Source: a virus
Direction: 5' to 3' (one strand)
DNA length: 38,697 nt
Virus record (IMG/VR): IMGVR_UViG_3300010970_000096
Coordinates: 1 to 38,697 of that record
Shown here in pieces: positions 1 to 6,824 of this stretch; position 1 is the stretch's first letter, and each line of letters opens with the position of its first letter. The notes below the pieces were generated by a model that was not told the origin of the DNA, ran no database searches, and was given only the letters and a program-made list of their open reading frames with translations. The position numbers were made by a program, and so were the translations under genes.

Positions 1-392
1 GATCCCTGCGTCGCAGTTTGACAACCAAGGGTTAACACGGGCTTCGATGCCTGACCAATCAGCAACAACAAGTGATCTATCTGCGCCGGGGATAAGCGCT
101 GGTCTGAGCATCCCTTTGAGGACGTCGGTAACTCGTCGTCCAAAGGCAGGGACAATTGAGTGGCCTCTAACCATAGCTTGTCTAACGGCATCAGGATCCT
201 GAGCGCACTTGCGGGTAAAGTTATGGACTTGGGCGCCGTAGGACGAAGCGCGGCCCGTAGCGCTTCCACCTGCAAAGACAAATGCCCCACGAACTCGGTG
301 ATCTTCTTCATCTGCTAAATCCTTTAATCGGTTAAATTTCGCAACACTAGACGCCCATAGGTCGTCCGCACATTGGATAACATCTGCAACTT
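1..392. repeat. Left copy of the diverged terminal overlap
   Basis: This segment aligns without gaps to 38306-38697 at offset 38305. By-eye count gives about 70 mismatches in 392, with the last 112 bases almost identical (2 mismatches) and bases 1-100 and 241-280 the most different. Both copies encode the same part of the DNA polymerase and most changes are silent. The simplest reading is that the contig goes once round a circular or terminally redundant genome and that the two ends come from different alleles. Confidence 0.85.
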
Positions 393-1251
393 CCGGCGGT
401 ATTTGGTCGGGGTTTTCTTCAGCAAAAATAAGTAAGTTAGCTCGAACTGACTTGTCGATCGAATATTTCTTGTCGCCATCTTTATACACTTCCATTAGTT
501 TTTTAGCTTCATCACCGACACGCGCTAAGACCCACTCACGCATCTTAGGGCTGCGAACTGAGGTAATCTCACCCTCAGTCACTTCGGCAACGATCTGCTC
601 AATCTCTTGTGCTTCATCACTAGCATAGCGCACTGCGGCCTCGCACAAGGGCTTATCTAGTAGCACCCCACGATCGTTGATGCGCTCATTGACATGGTAG
701 TCAAGCAACTCATCAGAGGACAGTTGGCGCAAGGCTTGTGAGATGGCTCGCATGGTTCGCACGTCTTGCAGAGCGTAGTTACCCATTTCTGCTAACAAGG
801 TAGGGTCTGTATTAAATGTACCATCCGCCTTGGGAATACACAACAAACGGATCAATTGATTGCCTCGGTGATCCTTACGCATGGAGGTACTAGCAAAGCG
901 TCCAACGTCCTCAAGTGAGCCTGGCGCACAGTTAGCCCGTGCTTGTGCTGCGGTGCAGTACCACTGCTCTAGCTTGGGGGTAGGCACATTGAAGTCTTGG
1001 CACAGAACGAACTCAGTAATGAGGCGGTCAAAGCCTGCGTTATGCGCCCTAATTTGACCCCCTGTAGCGATAAATTTAACAATTTTTTGTGGAAAAGGCT
1101 CGAAGGGCGTCCATAATCGCACGTCCTCATCATCAAAGGCATACGCCATGCAAATGATTTGAGTGCTTGGATCCTGAGCATAGTTATAAGAGCCACGGGT
1201 GCGTAGATCGCATTTACTGCGAGTTTCATAATCCAAGTAAAGTATGCTCAT
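1..1251 (-). CDS. polA: DNA polymerase I family A, N-terminal part (exonuclease and start of polymerase domain), cut by contig edge
   Basis: This is the 5-prime part of a replicative family A DNA polymerase, open to the left contig edge. The 3-5 proofreading domain is complete: Exo I with D7 and E9 in LYLDYETRS, Exo II AHNAGFD, and Exo III YALQDVRTMRAIS. The fragment runs on to polymerase motif A, DWSGIEARVNPW, near base 60. Start ATG at 1251 is chosen because it overlaps the stop of the upstream HNH gene (ATGA). The rest of the gene is at the right end of the window; joining base 393 to base 38697 keeps the frame and gives 658 residues, a normal size for a phage PolA with exonuclease. It belongs to the leftward replication operon with the DUF2800 protein and the primase-helicase. 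Confidence 0.9.
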   Translation of the reverse strand, partial: MSILYLDYETRSKCDLRTRGSYNYAQDPSTQIICMAYAFDDEDVRLWTPFEPFPQKIVKFIATGGQIRAHNAGFDRLITEFVLCQDFNVPTPKLEQWYCTAAQARANCAPGSLEDVGRFASTSMRKDHRGNQLIRLLCIPKADGTFNTDPTLLAEMGNYALQDVRTMRAISQALRQLSSDELLDYHVNERINDRGVLLDKPLCEAAVRYASDEAQEIEQIVAEVTEGEITSVRSPKMREWVLARVGDEAKKLMEVYKDGDKKYSIDKSVRANLLIFAEENPDQIPPEVADVIQCADDLWASSVAKFNRLKDLADEEDHRVRGAFVFAGGSATGRASSYGAQVHNFTRKCAQDPDAVRQAMVRGHSIVPAFGRRVTDVLKGMLRPALIPGADRSLVVADWSGIEARVNPWLSNCDAGI

Positions 1252-1628
1252 TTACCCCACCTTGACGCACGGCCTTTATCGCCTCCAGCCAATCTAGCAG
1301 GCGTCATCCAAGTACCATGCGCTACTGCGTCGAGTATGTTTTCAGACCTTGTACCCCATTTAAGGTTTTCCAATCTGTTATCTGCGGGGTTTCCGTTCAA
1401 ATGACGGCACTCATGTTTAGCTGGCGCTGCCCCAACAAAAGTTAATAAAACTAATTCGTGTACACAACGGCTATTGCCACGTCCTAAAGCAACCGATAGA
1501 TGGCCGCCACTCATACGACCCGGTTTAAGTAATTTAGGGGCAACGCTCCGTCTAAACGATCGAACATTACCAAGCGTACTTACTTGATATTGGCCTTCGT
1601 AGCCAGGTATATCTTTCCAAGTTTCCAT
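1248..1628 (-). CDS. Free-standing HNH endonuclease with NUMOD4 motif
   Basis: The N-terminus (ETWKDIPGYEGQYQVSTLGN) is a NUMOD4 motif and the middle (HECRHLNGNPADNRLENLKW) is an HNH motif with the usual His and Asn residues, so this is a homing-type nuclease of 126 residues. It sits between the SSB-like gene and the DNA polymerase, and its stop overlaps the polymerase start by 4 bases. The ATG at 1628 is preceded by AAGGA at good spacing. Homing endonucleases often target a neighbouring conserved gene; here polymerase is the obvious candidate, but that is inference. It is separated from the upstream gene by about 100 bases that hold a long inverted repeat, unlike the tight packing of its neighbours, which suggests a later insertion. 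Confidence 0.85.
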   Translation of the reverse strand: METWKDIPGYEGQYQVSTLGNVRSFRRSVAPKLLKPGRMSGGHLSVALGRGNSRCVHELVLLTFVGAAPAKHECRHLNGNPADNRLENLKWGTRSENILDAVAHGTWMTPARLAGGDKGRASRWGK

Positions 1629-1656
1629 TTTTATTGTCCTTTACTGTACTGTGGGT

Positions 1657-1723
1657 GGGGCTAATCAGTCTTTTTAGTCGTTCGTCTGCGACTTGTTGAG
1701 CTGAATAGTGTCAGATTAGCCCC
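1657..1723. repeat. Long inverted repeat between SSB-like gene and HNH gene
   Basis: GGGGCTAATC (1657-1666) pairs with GATTAGCCCC (1714-1723), a perfect 10-bp inverted repeat. Inside it lies a second stem, AGTCG (1676-1680) with CGACT (1689-1693). There is no T tract on the leftward transcript, so it is not a plain terminator. It lies about 20 bases before the ribosome binding site of the HNH gene and could hold back its translation, or be a remnant of the HNH insertion. Confidence 0.6.
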
Positions 1724-1729
1724 TGTTAA

Positions 1730-2386
1730 TTACCCGCGACGACGGCGAGCAGGTGCAGCCGCTTCAGCTTGGGGCGCCTCAATTGCAGGCGCTTCTTCTG
1801 CTTCTGTTTCTACACTGCCATCCATACTTGCCCATTCAAGAACCTTGAAAATAGGAGTAAAGATACGGCCATACGACTTGTGGGTGTAATGCTCTTTGCC
1901 AAGCTCAACAACTGGAACTGGCTTGTCTTGATCCTTCTCTACTTGCGTAGCGATTGCAACTGCTAGGGCTTGGACTGCTTTCTTACCGCCAACGGATGTT
2001 GTGGTGTAGCGTACTTCCATATCCTTGTCAGCGCCATCAAGACACTTCATAGAAAAACCTACTTGAGTTTCCCAACCTTTTTTAGCACCAGGAGGCGCTG
2101 CATCAAGCTCAGGCAATGGTTGGCTAACGCTACCCATCTTCTCAGCCAACACCTCACCATCACCCCATGCAATGTAGCCATGAACGAATGAGAAAGGATT
2201 AACTGCCCAAGTGGAGTCATCTTCGATCTCGGTCTGATCTGCACCGAAAACCCAATGACCTGTTTTGTCCATTTTGATGATAACGGTACCTGCACCGCCA
2301 ACATCAGTTTCAATGGTACGCAACGCTGTTGCTAAGGACTTTACTGAAGGTAAATTTGCACCGGAGAATGTTGTGATATTTGACAT
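1730..2386 (-). CDS. Putative single-strand DNA-binding / replication accessory protein
   Basis: This 218-residue protein has no motif I can name with certainty. It has a mixed beta-rich body (residues about 1-185) followed by an acidic, Ala/Glu-rich tail that ends in a basic RRRRG cluster. Its place, directly downstream of the DUF2800 nuclease-like gene and upstream of the polymerase, is the slot where related replication modules carry an SSB-like protein. The acidic C-terminal region would also fit an SSB-type protein, although the final Arg cluster is unusual for one. Function is inferred from context only. Expressed with the rest of the leftward replication operon; 11 bases separate it from the DUF2800 gene. 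Confidence 0.6.
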   Translation of the reverse strand: MSNITTFSGANLPSVKSLATALRTIETDVGGAGTVIIKMDKTGHWVFGADQTEIEDDSTWAVNPFSFVHGYIAWGDGEVLAEKMGSVSQPLPELDAAPPGAKKGWETQVGFSMKCLDGADKDMEVRYTTTSVGGKKAVQALAVAIATQVEKDQDKPVPVVELGKEHYTHKSYGRIFTPIFKVLEWASMDGSVETEAEEAPAIEAPQAEAAAPARRRRG

Positions 2387-2397
2387 GATTTGATTCC

Positions 2398-3537
2398 TTA
2401 TTGAATTTTAGAGAGGGCTGCGGTGAGTTGCTGCCCGATTTGTAAAACCGCAGGTCTTGGATCTGACTCCTCAACCAACGTACTGCCACTACTTACTGCT
2501 ACTACTTGATTGGCAGGCAATTGCTTGCCGTGCTTTTTCAATACTTTTTCTGCCTGAGCAGGAGATATTACCTTAACTGTGGTCAATTCTTCCTCAGGAA
2601 TACCCTCATTCATCATTGCAACCAAAGCCTGATCTTCATCAGACCATGAGCGAATGGCGCGTTTAGCGACCAATTTAAAGCCTGGCACGGGTTTGCCTGC
2701 GTCTAAGACTTGGTGCGCTAACCCACGTACATCAGCGATCCATTGCTCTAACATATCGGCCTTCTTCAAATACTCAGCGATCTGCGCTACGTTGAGGATG
2801 TCAATCTGAGCGTGTAGGGTACGATCTGCAAGCCCTGTCATCTTAGGGCAAGTAGGCTTGGCGGCGCACCAACGGCAATGTTCACCCGCGTTTAAGGGCG
2901 CGTCAGGCATAGAACTGATCTTGACTGCGGTTGCTAACTCTTGCTCAAACAACTTGATACGCTTGGTTGTTGTAACCCAACGCTTTACAGATGGGGGTTG
3001 CACGATGATGCACTCAACCTCGTCGCACTCGTCAAACACCCATTGCACTTCAGGCGTACGCATGGCGGCTGCGGCGTAGAACATCAGTTGAGGATTATCG
3101 GTAGCATCCACAGCAACACCTGAGCCAAACTTCCAATCCAATATAAAAGCTCTGCGACCAATGCGCCCAAGCAGATCAGTAGAGCCAAATACGCCGGGTA
3201 AGAAGTCGCCAAAGCCAACACGGGTTTCAGTAGCATATTCCATCTCCTTGTTAGGGTCGATTTCGTCTAACGCTTTAAGAGCAGGGTAAACCTTCTCATC
3301 AAGCAATTCTTGGGTTAGGGTAATGTCCTCGTACTGCATACCGATCAATGACTCAGGCGTTACGCCATCAGCAAGGATCTTATCCATCACGCTATGTAAA
3401 AGGGTGCCTTCGTCAGCGTACTTGCTAGAAGGCTTAGGTGGCATCTTGGCGCACAAGGCTACAGAGCCAGGGCAACCGATAACACGTTTAGCGGTAGAAC
3501 CGCCCACTACGTTGGAGTGTTTAGTTAATTCGCTCAT
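2398..3537 (-). CDS. DUF2800 family protein, Cas4/RecB-like PD-(D/E)XK nuclease
   Basis: A 379-residue protein of the DUF2800 type. The N-terminus has CPGSVALC followed by EGTLLHSVMD, the His motif of RecB/Cas4-like nucleases. Then GSTDLLGR and FILDWKFG give the Asp and D-x-K pair of a PD-(D/E)XK active site. A C-terminal cysteine group CRWCAAKPTC (residues about 219-228) together with the N-terminal cysteines suggests a Cas4-like iron-sulphur cluster. It is likely an exonuclease for DNA end processing or recombination. It starts with an ATG overlapping the upstream stop (ATGA) and belongs to a known phage module with an SSB-like protein, PolA, VRR-NUC and an SNF2-type helicase, all of which are present here. 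Confidence 0.82.
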   Translation of the reverse strand: MSELTKHSNVVGGSTAKRVIGCPGSVALCAKMPPKPSSKYADEGTLLHSVMDKILADGVTPESLIGMQYEDITLTQELLDEKVYPALKALDEIDPNKEMEYATETRVGFGDFLPGVFGSTDLLGRIGRRAFILDWKFGSGVAVDATDNPQLMFYAAAAMRTPEVQWVFDECDEVECIIVQPPSVKRWVTTTKRIKLFEQELATAVKISSMPDAPLNAGEHCRWCAAKPTCPKMTGLADRTLHAQIDILNVAQIAEYLKKADMLEQWIADVRGLAHQVLDAGKPVPGFKLVAKRAIRSWSDEDQALVAMMNEGIPEEELTTVKVISPAQAEKVLKKHGKQLPANQVVAVSSGSTLVEESDPRPAVLQIGQQLTAALSKIQ

Positions 3538-3755
3538 TTAGCCACTCCTAAATTTATTTTTAACGCCGCGGACACGGTTTTAGATAAATTTTCACCGCAA
3601 TAATTAATACATTCGTTAACAATTAACGCGACAAATTCTTCTAATTCTTCTGTTAAATCTATATCTTCGTGAAAACTACTTACTAAGTCACCATTAAGGT
3701 CATTTATAGACATTAATTGTGACTTAAGCGCGAGTTGTTTAACTTTTTCGTTCAT
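3534..3755 (-). CDS. Small hypothetical protein, replication operon
   Basis: A 73-residue acidic protein, predicted to be mostly helical, with two cysteines (NECINYCGEN). I cannot name its family; short proteins of this style, with an N-terminal MNE and a C-terminal VNEC segment, occur in many phage early operons. It overlaps both neighbours by 4 bases (ATGA), so it is almost surely translated with them. The DNA here is AT-richer than the DUF2800 gene. Confidence 0.7.
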   Translation of the reverse strand: MNEKVKQLALKSQLMSINDLNGDLVSSFHEDIDLTEELEEFVALIVNECINYCGENLSKTVSAALKINLGVAK

Positions 3756-4051
3756 TTTTTCACCTCAATACTTCCTATATACACACAAAAACGGTCATCA
3801 AGAAAAACTCTATCTGGCGGTTGTTGGCAAACCCAAGAGCATCCTTTTTCATTATCGTTATAGATGTATAAGGTTTGTTTTACTAATTCCGCGTTTGATT
3901 CAGGTTTAATCCGGTATTCGTAATCATCATGCCATTCAAATTTATACGCGCAGTCGTACCACATATTTTGCACCGATTGGCTTTTAAATTGAATTGTTGC
4001 TCCGTTGGCCCATGCTTTAATTAGTTCTGCGTGTTTATGCGGTTTATTCAT
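3752..4051 (-). CDS. Hypothetical protein, first gene of leftward replication operon
   Basis: A 99-residue protein beginning MNKPHKHAELIKAWANGATI and containing EYRIKPES near residue 50. The HKHAELIKAWA and EYRIKP pieces are common to a family of small phage proteins without known function. Start ATG at 4051 has AAAGGAA upstream at good spacing. It is the promoter-proximal gene of the leftward operon, so an early role is likely. Confidence 0.75.
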   Translation of the reverse strand: MNKPHKHAELIKAWANGATIQFKSQSVQNMWYDCAYKFEWHDDYEYRIKPESNAELVKQTLYIYNDNEKGCSWVCQQPPDRVFLDDRFCVYIGSIEVKK

Positions 4052-4084
4052 TTTGATTCCTTTACTTTAGTTGATTGAGATTCC

Positions 4085-4113
4085 ACTGTAGCACAAAAAT
4101 AATTGTTGTGCAA
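4085..4113 (-). promoter_or_regulatory. Sigma70-like promoter for the leftward replication operon
   Basis: On the minus strand: -35 TTGCAC (4113-4108), 17-base spacer, -10 TACAGT (4090-4085). The same element layout (TTGCAT, 17 bases, TACAGT) occurs at 32694-32722 in front of the other early operon, which supports both calls. Confidence 0.5.
4091..4111. promoter_or_regulatory. Candidate operator, inverted repeat between divergent promoters
   Basis: GCACAA (4091-4096) and TTGTGC (4106-4111) form a 6-bp inverted repeat with 9 bases between. It fills the spacer and touches the -35 box of the leftward promoter and overlaps the -35 of the rightward one, so a protein bound here could control both early operons at once. 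Confidence 0.4.
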
Positions 4114-4130
4114 AACTTTTTTACTATGAT
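4103..4130 (+). promoter_or_regulatory. Sigma70-like promoter for the rightward early operon
   Basis: -35 TTGTTG (4103-4108), 16-base spacer, -10 TATGAT (4125-4130). Transcription would start near 4137, only about 5 bases before the ATG at 4142, and no Shine-Dalgarno sequence is visible, so the first gene may be translated from a leaderless transcript. Confidence 0.45.
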
Positions 4131-4141
4131 ATATTTACGAC

Positions 4142-4438
4142 ATGGAAAAGAAAAATAAACCAGAACGCGAAGCTGAAATAGAAAAATATTTCTGTTGGGC
4201 GGTGGCTTCTATTGGTGGCAAGACTTATAAGTTCAAGTCTATCAGCCAGCGTGGGGTTGCTGATCGAATTGCTTGTTTGCCTAACGGCGATACCTGGTTT
4301 GTCGAGATCAAACGCCCTAAAGGGGGTTATTTATCGCCTCTCCAAGAGCTATTTGCAGATGAAATGTCGGCGTTAAAGCAACAGTACGCTTGTTTATGGA
4401 CGAAAGAGGATGTTATGGAATGGTTGTCAAAGCTATGA
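4142..4438 (+). CDS. VRR-NUC domain nuclease
   Basis: A 98-residue stand-alone VRR-NUC nuclease of the PD-(D/E)XK superfamily. D41 in GVADRI, E55-x-K57 in FVEIKRP and Q68 in LSPLQ make the expected active-site set. Stand-alone VRR-NUC proteins in phages usually sit next to an SNF2-type helicase, as here, and are thought to act on branched DNA during replication or recombination. No ribosome binding site is visible before the ATG. Its stop overlaps the helicase start (ATGA at 4435). Confidence 0.88.
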   Translation: MEKKNKPEREAEIEKYFCWAVASIGGKTYKFKSISQRGVADRIACLPNGDTWFVEIKRPKGGYLSPLQELFADEMSALKQQYACLWTKEDVMEWLSKL

Positions 4439-5769
4439 GATTACGTGATTATCAAGAAAAAGCAGCCGACTTCTTGTATGAGAACGATCGTGCCATGATC
4501 CTTGCCCCTGTGGGCGCAGGAAAGACCGCCCTGACGTTGACAGCCATGCAGGATATGCTTCGCTATGGCTTTGTTAAACGGTGGCTTGTGTTGGCTCCTA
4601 AGCGTGTCTGTACTGATGTATGGCCTGTAGAGCAACCGAAGTGGGCTACTGATATGCAATTAGCTGTAGCAGTTGGTACACCTGCACAACGCGCCCATGC
4701 TCTACATTCGGGTTTCCCCGTAGTAGTTACTAACTACGACAACATTCAATGGCTATCTGAACAAGAGCTAGATTTTGATGGCATCGTGTTTGACGAGCTA
4801 ACCAAACTCAAGAACCCATCAGGCAAGCGCTTTAAAGCATTGGCTAAGGTGGTAGACAAGATCAAAATCCGTTGGGGTTTGACAGGTTCGTTTACATCCA
4901 ACGGGCTTGAGGATGTGTTCGGTCAATGCAAGATTATCAATCAAGACCTGCTTGGACGTGCTAAAGGTGCGTTTATGCAACAGTATTTTGTCTTGGTTAA
5001 TAAAGACTTTGGTGAGTGGGAGCCACGCGTAGGGTCATTGGCTCAGGTCATGGCTCGTATCAAGCCTGCTACGTTCTTGCTAGACGCAGGCGAATACGCT
5101 GACAAGCTGCCGCCGTGCCATGTGGTTGAAATGAAATGCGACTTAGTTGACCGCGCCCCATACGAAAAGATGAAAAAAGACTTTGTCATTGAGTTCAAAG
5201 ACGTGCAGATCACCGCCGTCAATGCAGGTGTAGTCACAGGCAAACTTCAGCAAATGGCAGGTGGTTGGGTGTACGAAACGGTTACAACGGCGTCTGACAC
5301 GCCTGGGCGCATGAACGTGAGCAAAACGCCTATTTGGTTTAGCACCCATAAGTTTGATATGTTGGATGAACTGATTGAGGAAAACCAACACGCCAATACC
5401 ATCATTGTTTACAACTACATTGAAGAATTGGCTGAACTTAAGCGTCGGTATCCTAACGCACAGACAATTAATGACTTTAAAGCCATTGAGCGTTGGAATG
5501 AGGGCAAGGTTGAGTTGCTATTGATTCACCCTAAGTCAGCCGGGCATGGCCTCAATCTTCAGCATGGCGGGTGCAAGATGGTCTTTGTATCCTTGCCTTG
5601 GAGCTTAGAGTTGTTTGAACAAACCGTTGGCAGACTGCACCGCAGCGGTCAGAAGCATGATGTATGGGTTTACCTTTTGCTCACCAATAAGACCATTGAC
5701 GAGCGTATTTGGGCGGCGTTAAACGATAAACGCGCAATATCTGACATTGCATTGGAGGAATTGAAATGA
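4435..5769 (+). CDS. SNF2/DEAD-like superfamily 2 helicase
   Basis: A 444-residue SF2 ATPase. Motifs in order: Q-motif-like RDYQ (residues 4-7), Walker A APVGAGKT (24-31), DELT as Walker B (120-123), GLTGSF as motif III, then SAGHGLNL and the C-terminal EQTVGRLHRSGQ, which is motif VI of the SNF2 type. The start at 4435 is chosen over an upstream in-frame ATG at 4390 because it overlaps the VRR-NUC stop (ATGA) and gives the expected MRLRDYQ beginning. It probably remodels or unwinds DNA together with VRR-NUC in replication or recombination. Confidence 0.88.
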   Translation: MRLRDYQEKAADFLYENDRAMILAPVGAGKTALTLTAMQDMLRYGFVKRWLVLAPKRVCTDVWPVEQPKWATDMQLAVAVGTPAQRAHALHSGFPVVVTNYDNIQWLSEQELDFDGIVFDELTKLKNPSGKRFKALAKVVDKIKIRWGLTGSFTSNGLEDVFGQCKIINQDLLGRAKGAFMQQYFVLVNKDFGEWEPRVGSLAQVMARIKPATFLLDAGEYADKLPPCHVVEMKCDLVDRAPYEKMKKDFVIEFKDVQITAVNAGVVTGKLQQMAGGWVYETVTTASDTPGRMNVSKTPIWFSTHKFDMLDELIEENQHANTIIVYNYIEELAELKRRYPNAQTINDFKAIERWNEGKVELLLIHPKSAGHGLNLQHGGCKMVFVSLPWSLELFEQTVGRLHRSGQKHDVWVYLLLTNKTIDERIWAALNDKRAISDIALEELK

Positions 5770-6020
5770 ACAACGAATGTTGCAACGGCGACTGCAATCA
5801 GGGCAGAGATTGTCCATTGCGTAAAATTTGGACTTCTTGCGTTGCTTGCGGTCAAAGAGTTACAGGTGATTCTATTCATACTTGTTCGCCACAGTTAAAG
5901 AAACTAACAGATGAGGAAATAATGGTGTTGTATGAAGAATATATTGAAACTCAATATGCCAGCGAATCAAATGTTCTTGGTTTTGGCAGAGCAATACTAA
6001 GAAAGGCACAAGAGAAATGA
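5766..6020 (+). CDS. Small Cys-rich cassette protein with shared C-terminal tail
   Basis: An 84-residue protein. The first half has eight cysteines (CCNGDCNQGRDCP, then CVACG and HTC), probably binding zinc. The second half has KKLTDEE and ends in AILRKAQEK, shared with three following genes. This looks like a fusion of a metal-binding head to the common tail. Start overlaps the helicase stop and the end overlaps the next start (ATGA). Function unknown. Confidence 0.75.
   Translation: MNNECCNGDCNQGRDCPLRKIWTSCVACGQRVTGDSIHTCSPQLKKLTDEEIMVLYEEYIETQYASESNVLGFGRAILRKAQEK
5991..6020 (+). repeat. Cassette junction repeat, copy 1
   Basis: A 30-base segment that ends in the ATGA stop/start overlap and holds the AGAGAA ribosome-binding-like stretch. 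It is identical to 6795-6824; copy 2 at 6257-6286 has one change, and a shortened copy lies at 6577-6594. Confidence 0.8.
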
Positions 6021-6286
6021 ACAATAAACCTGTAGCGTGGATGGTAAATAACAAGGCTTATGTAGACATATTTGAAGCAGAACATTACTCAAAGTTTGCT
6101 AACAAGCCAATGATTCCACTCTATACCCATTTAGTAAAAGAACTAACAGATGAGGAAATGCTTGAATGTGCCAAAAGTGCTGGGTGTGTTTTTGATTATT
6201 CCTATAAAGGTGAAGTTACTTTTATTTCTAAAGATGCTTTTAAAAGGTTTGTTAAAGCAATACTAAGAAAGGTGCAAGAGAAATGA
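6017..6286 (+). CDS. Cassette protein of the YTHxVKELTDEE type
   Basis: An 89-residue protein beginning MNNKPVAWMVNN, with PLYTHLVKELTDEEM in the middle and AILRKVQEK at the end. The linker plus the following DNA (6113-6166) is nearly the same as 6666-6719 in a later gene (4 mismatches in 54), while the flanking protein differs. Proteins with this PLYTHPVKELTDEE element are common in phage early regions and have no known function; they resemble Ead/Ea22-like accessory proteins. ATGA overlaps on both sides. Confidence 0.72.
   Translation: MNNKPVAWMVNNKAYVDIFEAEHYSKFANKPMIPLYTHLVKELTDEEMLECAKSAGCVFDYSYKGEVTFISKDAFKRFVKAILRKVQEK
6257..6286 (+). repeat. Cassette junction repeat, copy 2
   Basis: Same 30-base junction as 5991-6020 with one substitution; ends in the ATGA that closes one gene and opens the next. 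Confidence 0.8.
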
Positions 6287-6594
6287 ACGCAAATGAACTA
6301 GCTGATGAATTAGAAAAAGTAGTCGATGTTATGCACTACGCTTCTGAAGTCTTGCGCAAGGAAGTTATTACCATGCTACGCCAGCAACAAGCTGAAATCG
6401 AGGCGTTGAAGAAACATAATGCAACATTGATATGGGCATTAGCACAACAAAGCAATGTGCTCGGAAAAAATAAACAAAATGAATTAAGCAATTGGGCTGA
6501 TGCAGAGGAAGAAGCGCAAAAAGATAATGAACAATTCTTTAAAGACTTAAAAGCTGGCAATATTTCACTCAAACCGAAGGCACAAGAGAAATGA
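6283..6594 (+). CDS. Coiled-coil cassette protein
   Basis: A 103-residue, charged, helical protein. MNANELADELEKVVDVMHYA and LRQQQAEIEALKKHNATL (about residues 33-50) look like a coiled coil. It ends in PKAQEK, a shortened form of the tail shared by its neighbours, although the body is unrelated. That suggests a different gene was swapped in between conserved junctions. Function unknown. ATGA overlaps on both sides. Confidence 0.72.
   Translation: MNANELADELEKVVDVMHYASEVLRKEVITMLRQQQAEIEALKKHNATLIWALAQQSNVLGKNKQNELSNWADAEEEAQKDNEQFFKDLKAGNISLKPKAQEK
6577..6594 (+). repeat. Cassette junction repeat, shortened copy 3
   Basis: AAGGCACAAGAGAAATGA matches the last 18 bases of the 30-base junction repeat. 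Confidence 0.75.
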
Positions 6595-6824
6595 ACAATG
6601 AACCAGTAGGATATTTTGGAAAAGACCCTTATGGGAATTGGGAAGAACTAAATGAAAATCACGGTATTCCACTCTATACCCATCCAGTAAAAGAACTAAC
6701 AGATGATGAAATACTTGAAGTAGCGGTAGAAGCGTGGGGTTCAGGACATGAAATCTTTTGGTTTGATGACGATGGAATAAATCTATTTGCTAGAGCAATA
6801 CTAAGAAAGGCACAAGAGAAATGA
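6591..6824 (+). CDS. Cassette protein of the YTHPVKELTDDE type
   Basis: A 77-residue acidic protein: MNNEPVGYFGKDPYG, then PLYTHPVKELTDDEILE, a variable part, and AILRKAQEK. Together with the gene at 6017 it forms a pair that shares middle and tail but has different other parts. Function unknown. Its last 30 bases are identical to those of the gene at 5766. Confidence 0.72.
   Translation: MNNEPVGYFGKDPYGNWEELNENHGIPLYTHPVKELTDDEILEVAVEAWGSGHEIFWFDDDGINLFARAILRKAQEK
6795..6824 (+). repeat. Cassette junction repeat, copy 4
   Basis: Identical over 30 bases to 5991-6020. It marks the end of the cassette run; the next gene starts in its ATGA but encodes a different kind of protein. Confidence 0.8.

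Noticed and set aside
969-1229. 86-codon minus-strand ORF
   Set aside because: Another frame of the polymerase gene, whose true frame has all exonuclease motifs.
4390-4434. Upstream ATG of the helicase frame
   Set aside because: It lies deep inside the VRR-NUC gene without a ribosome binding site; the coupled ATG at 4435 fits the family start.
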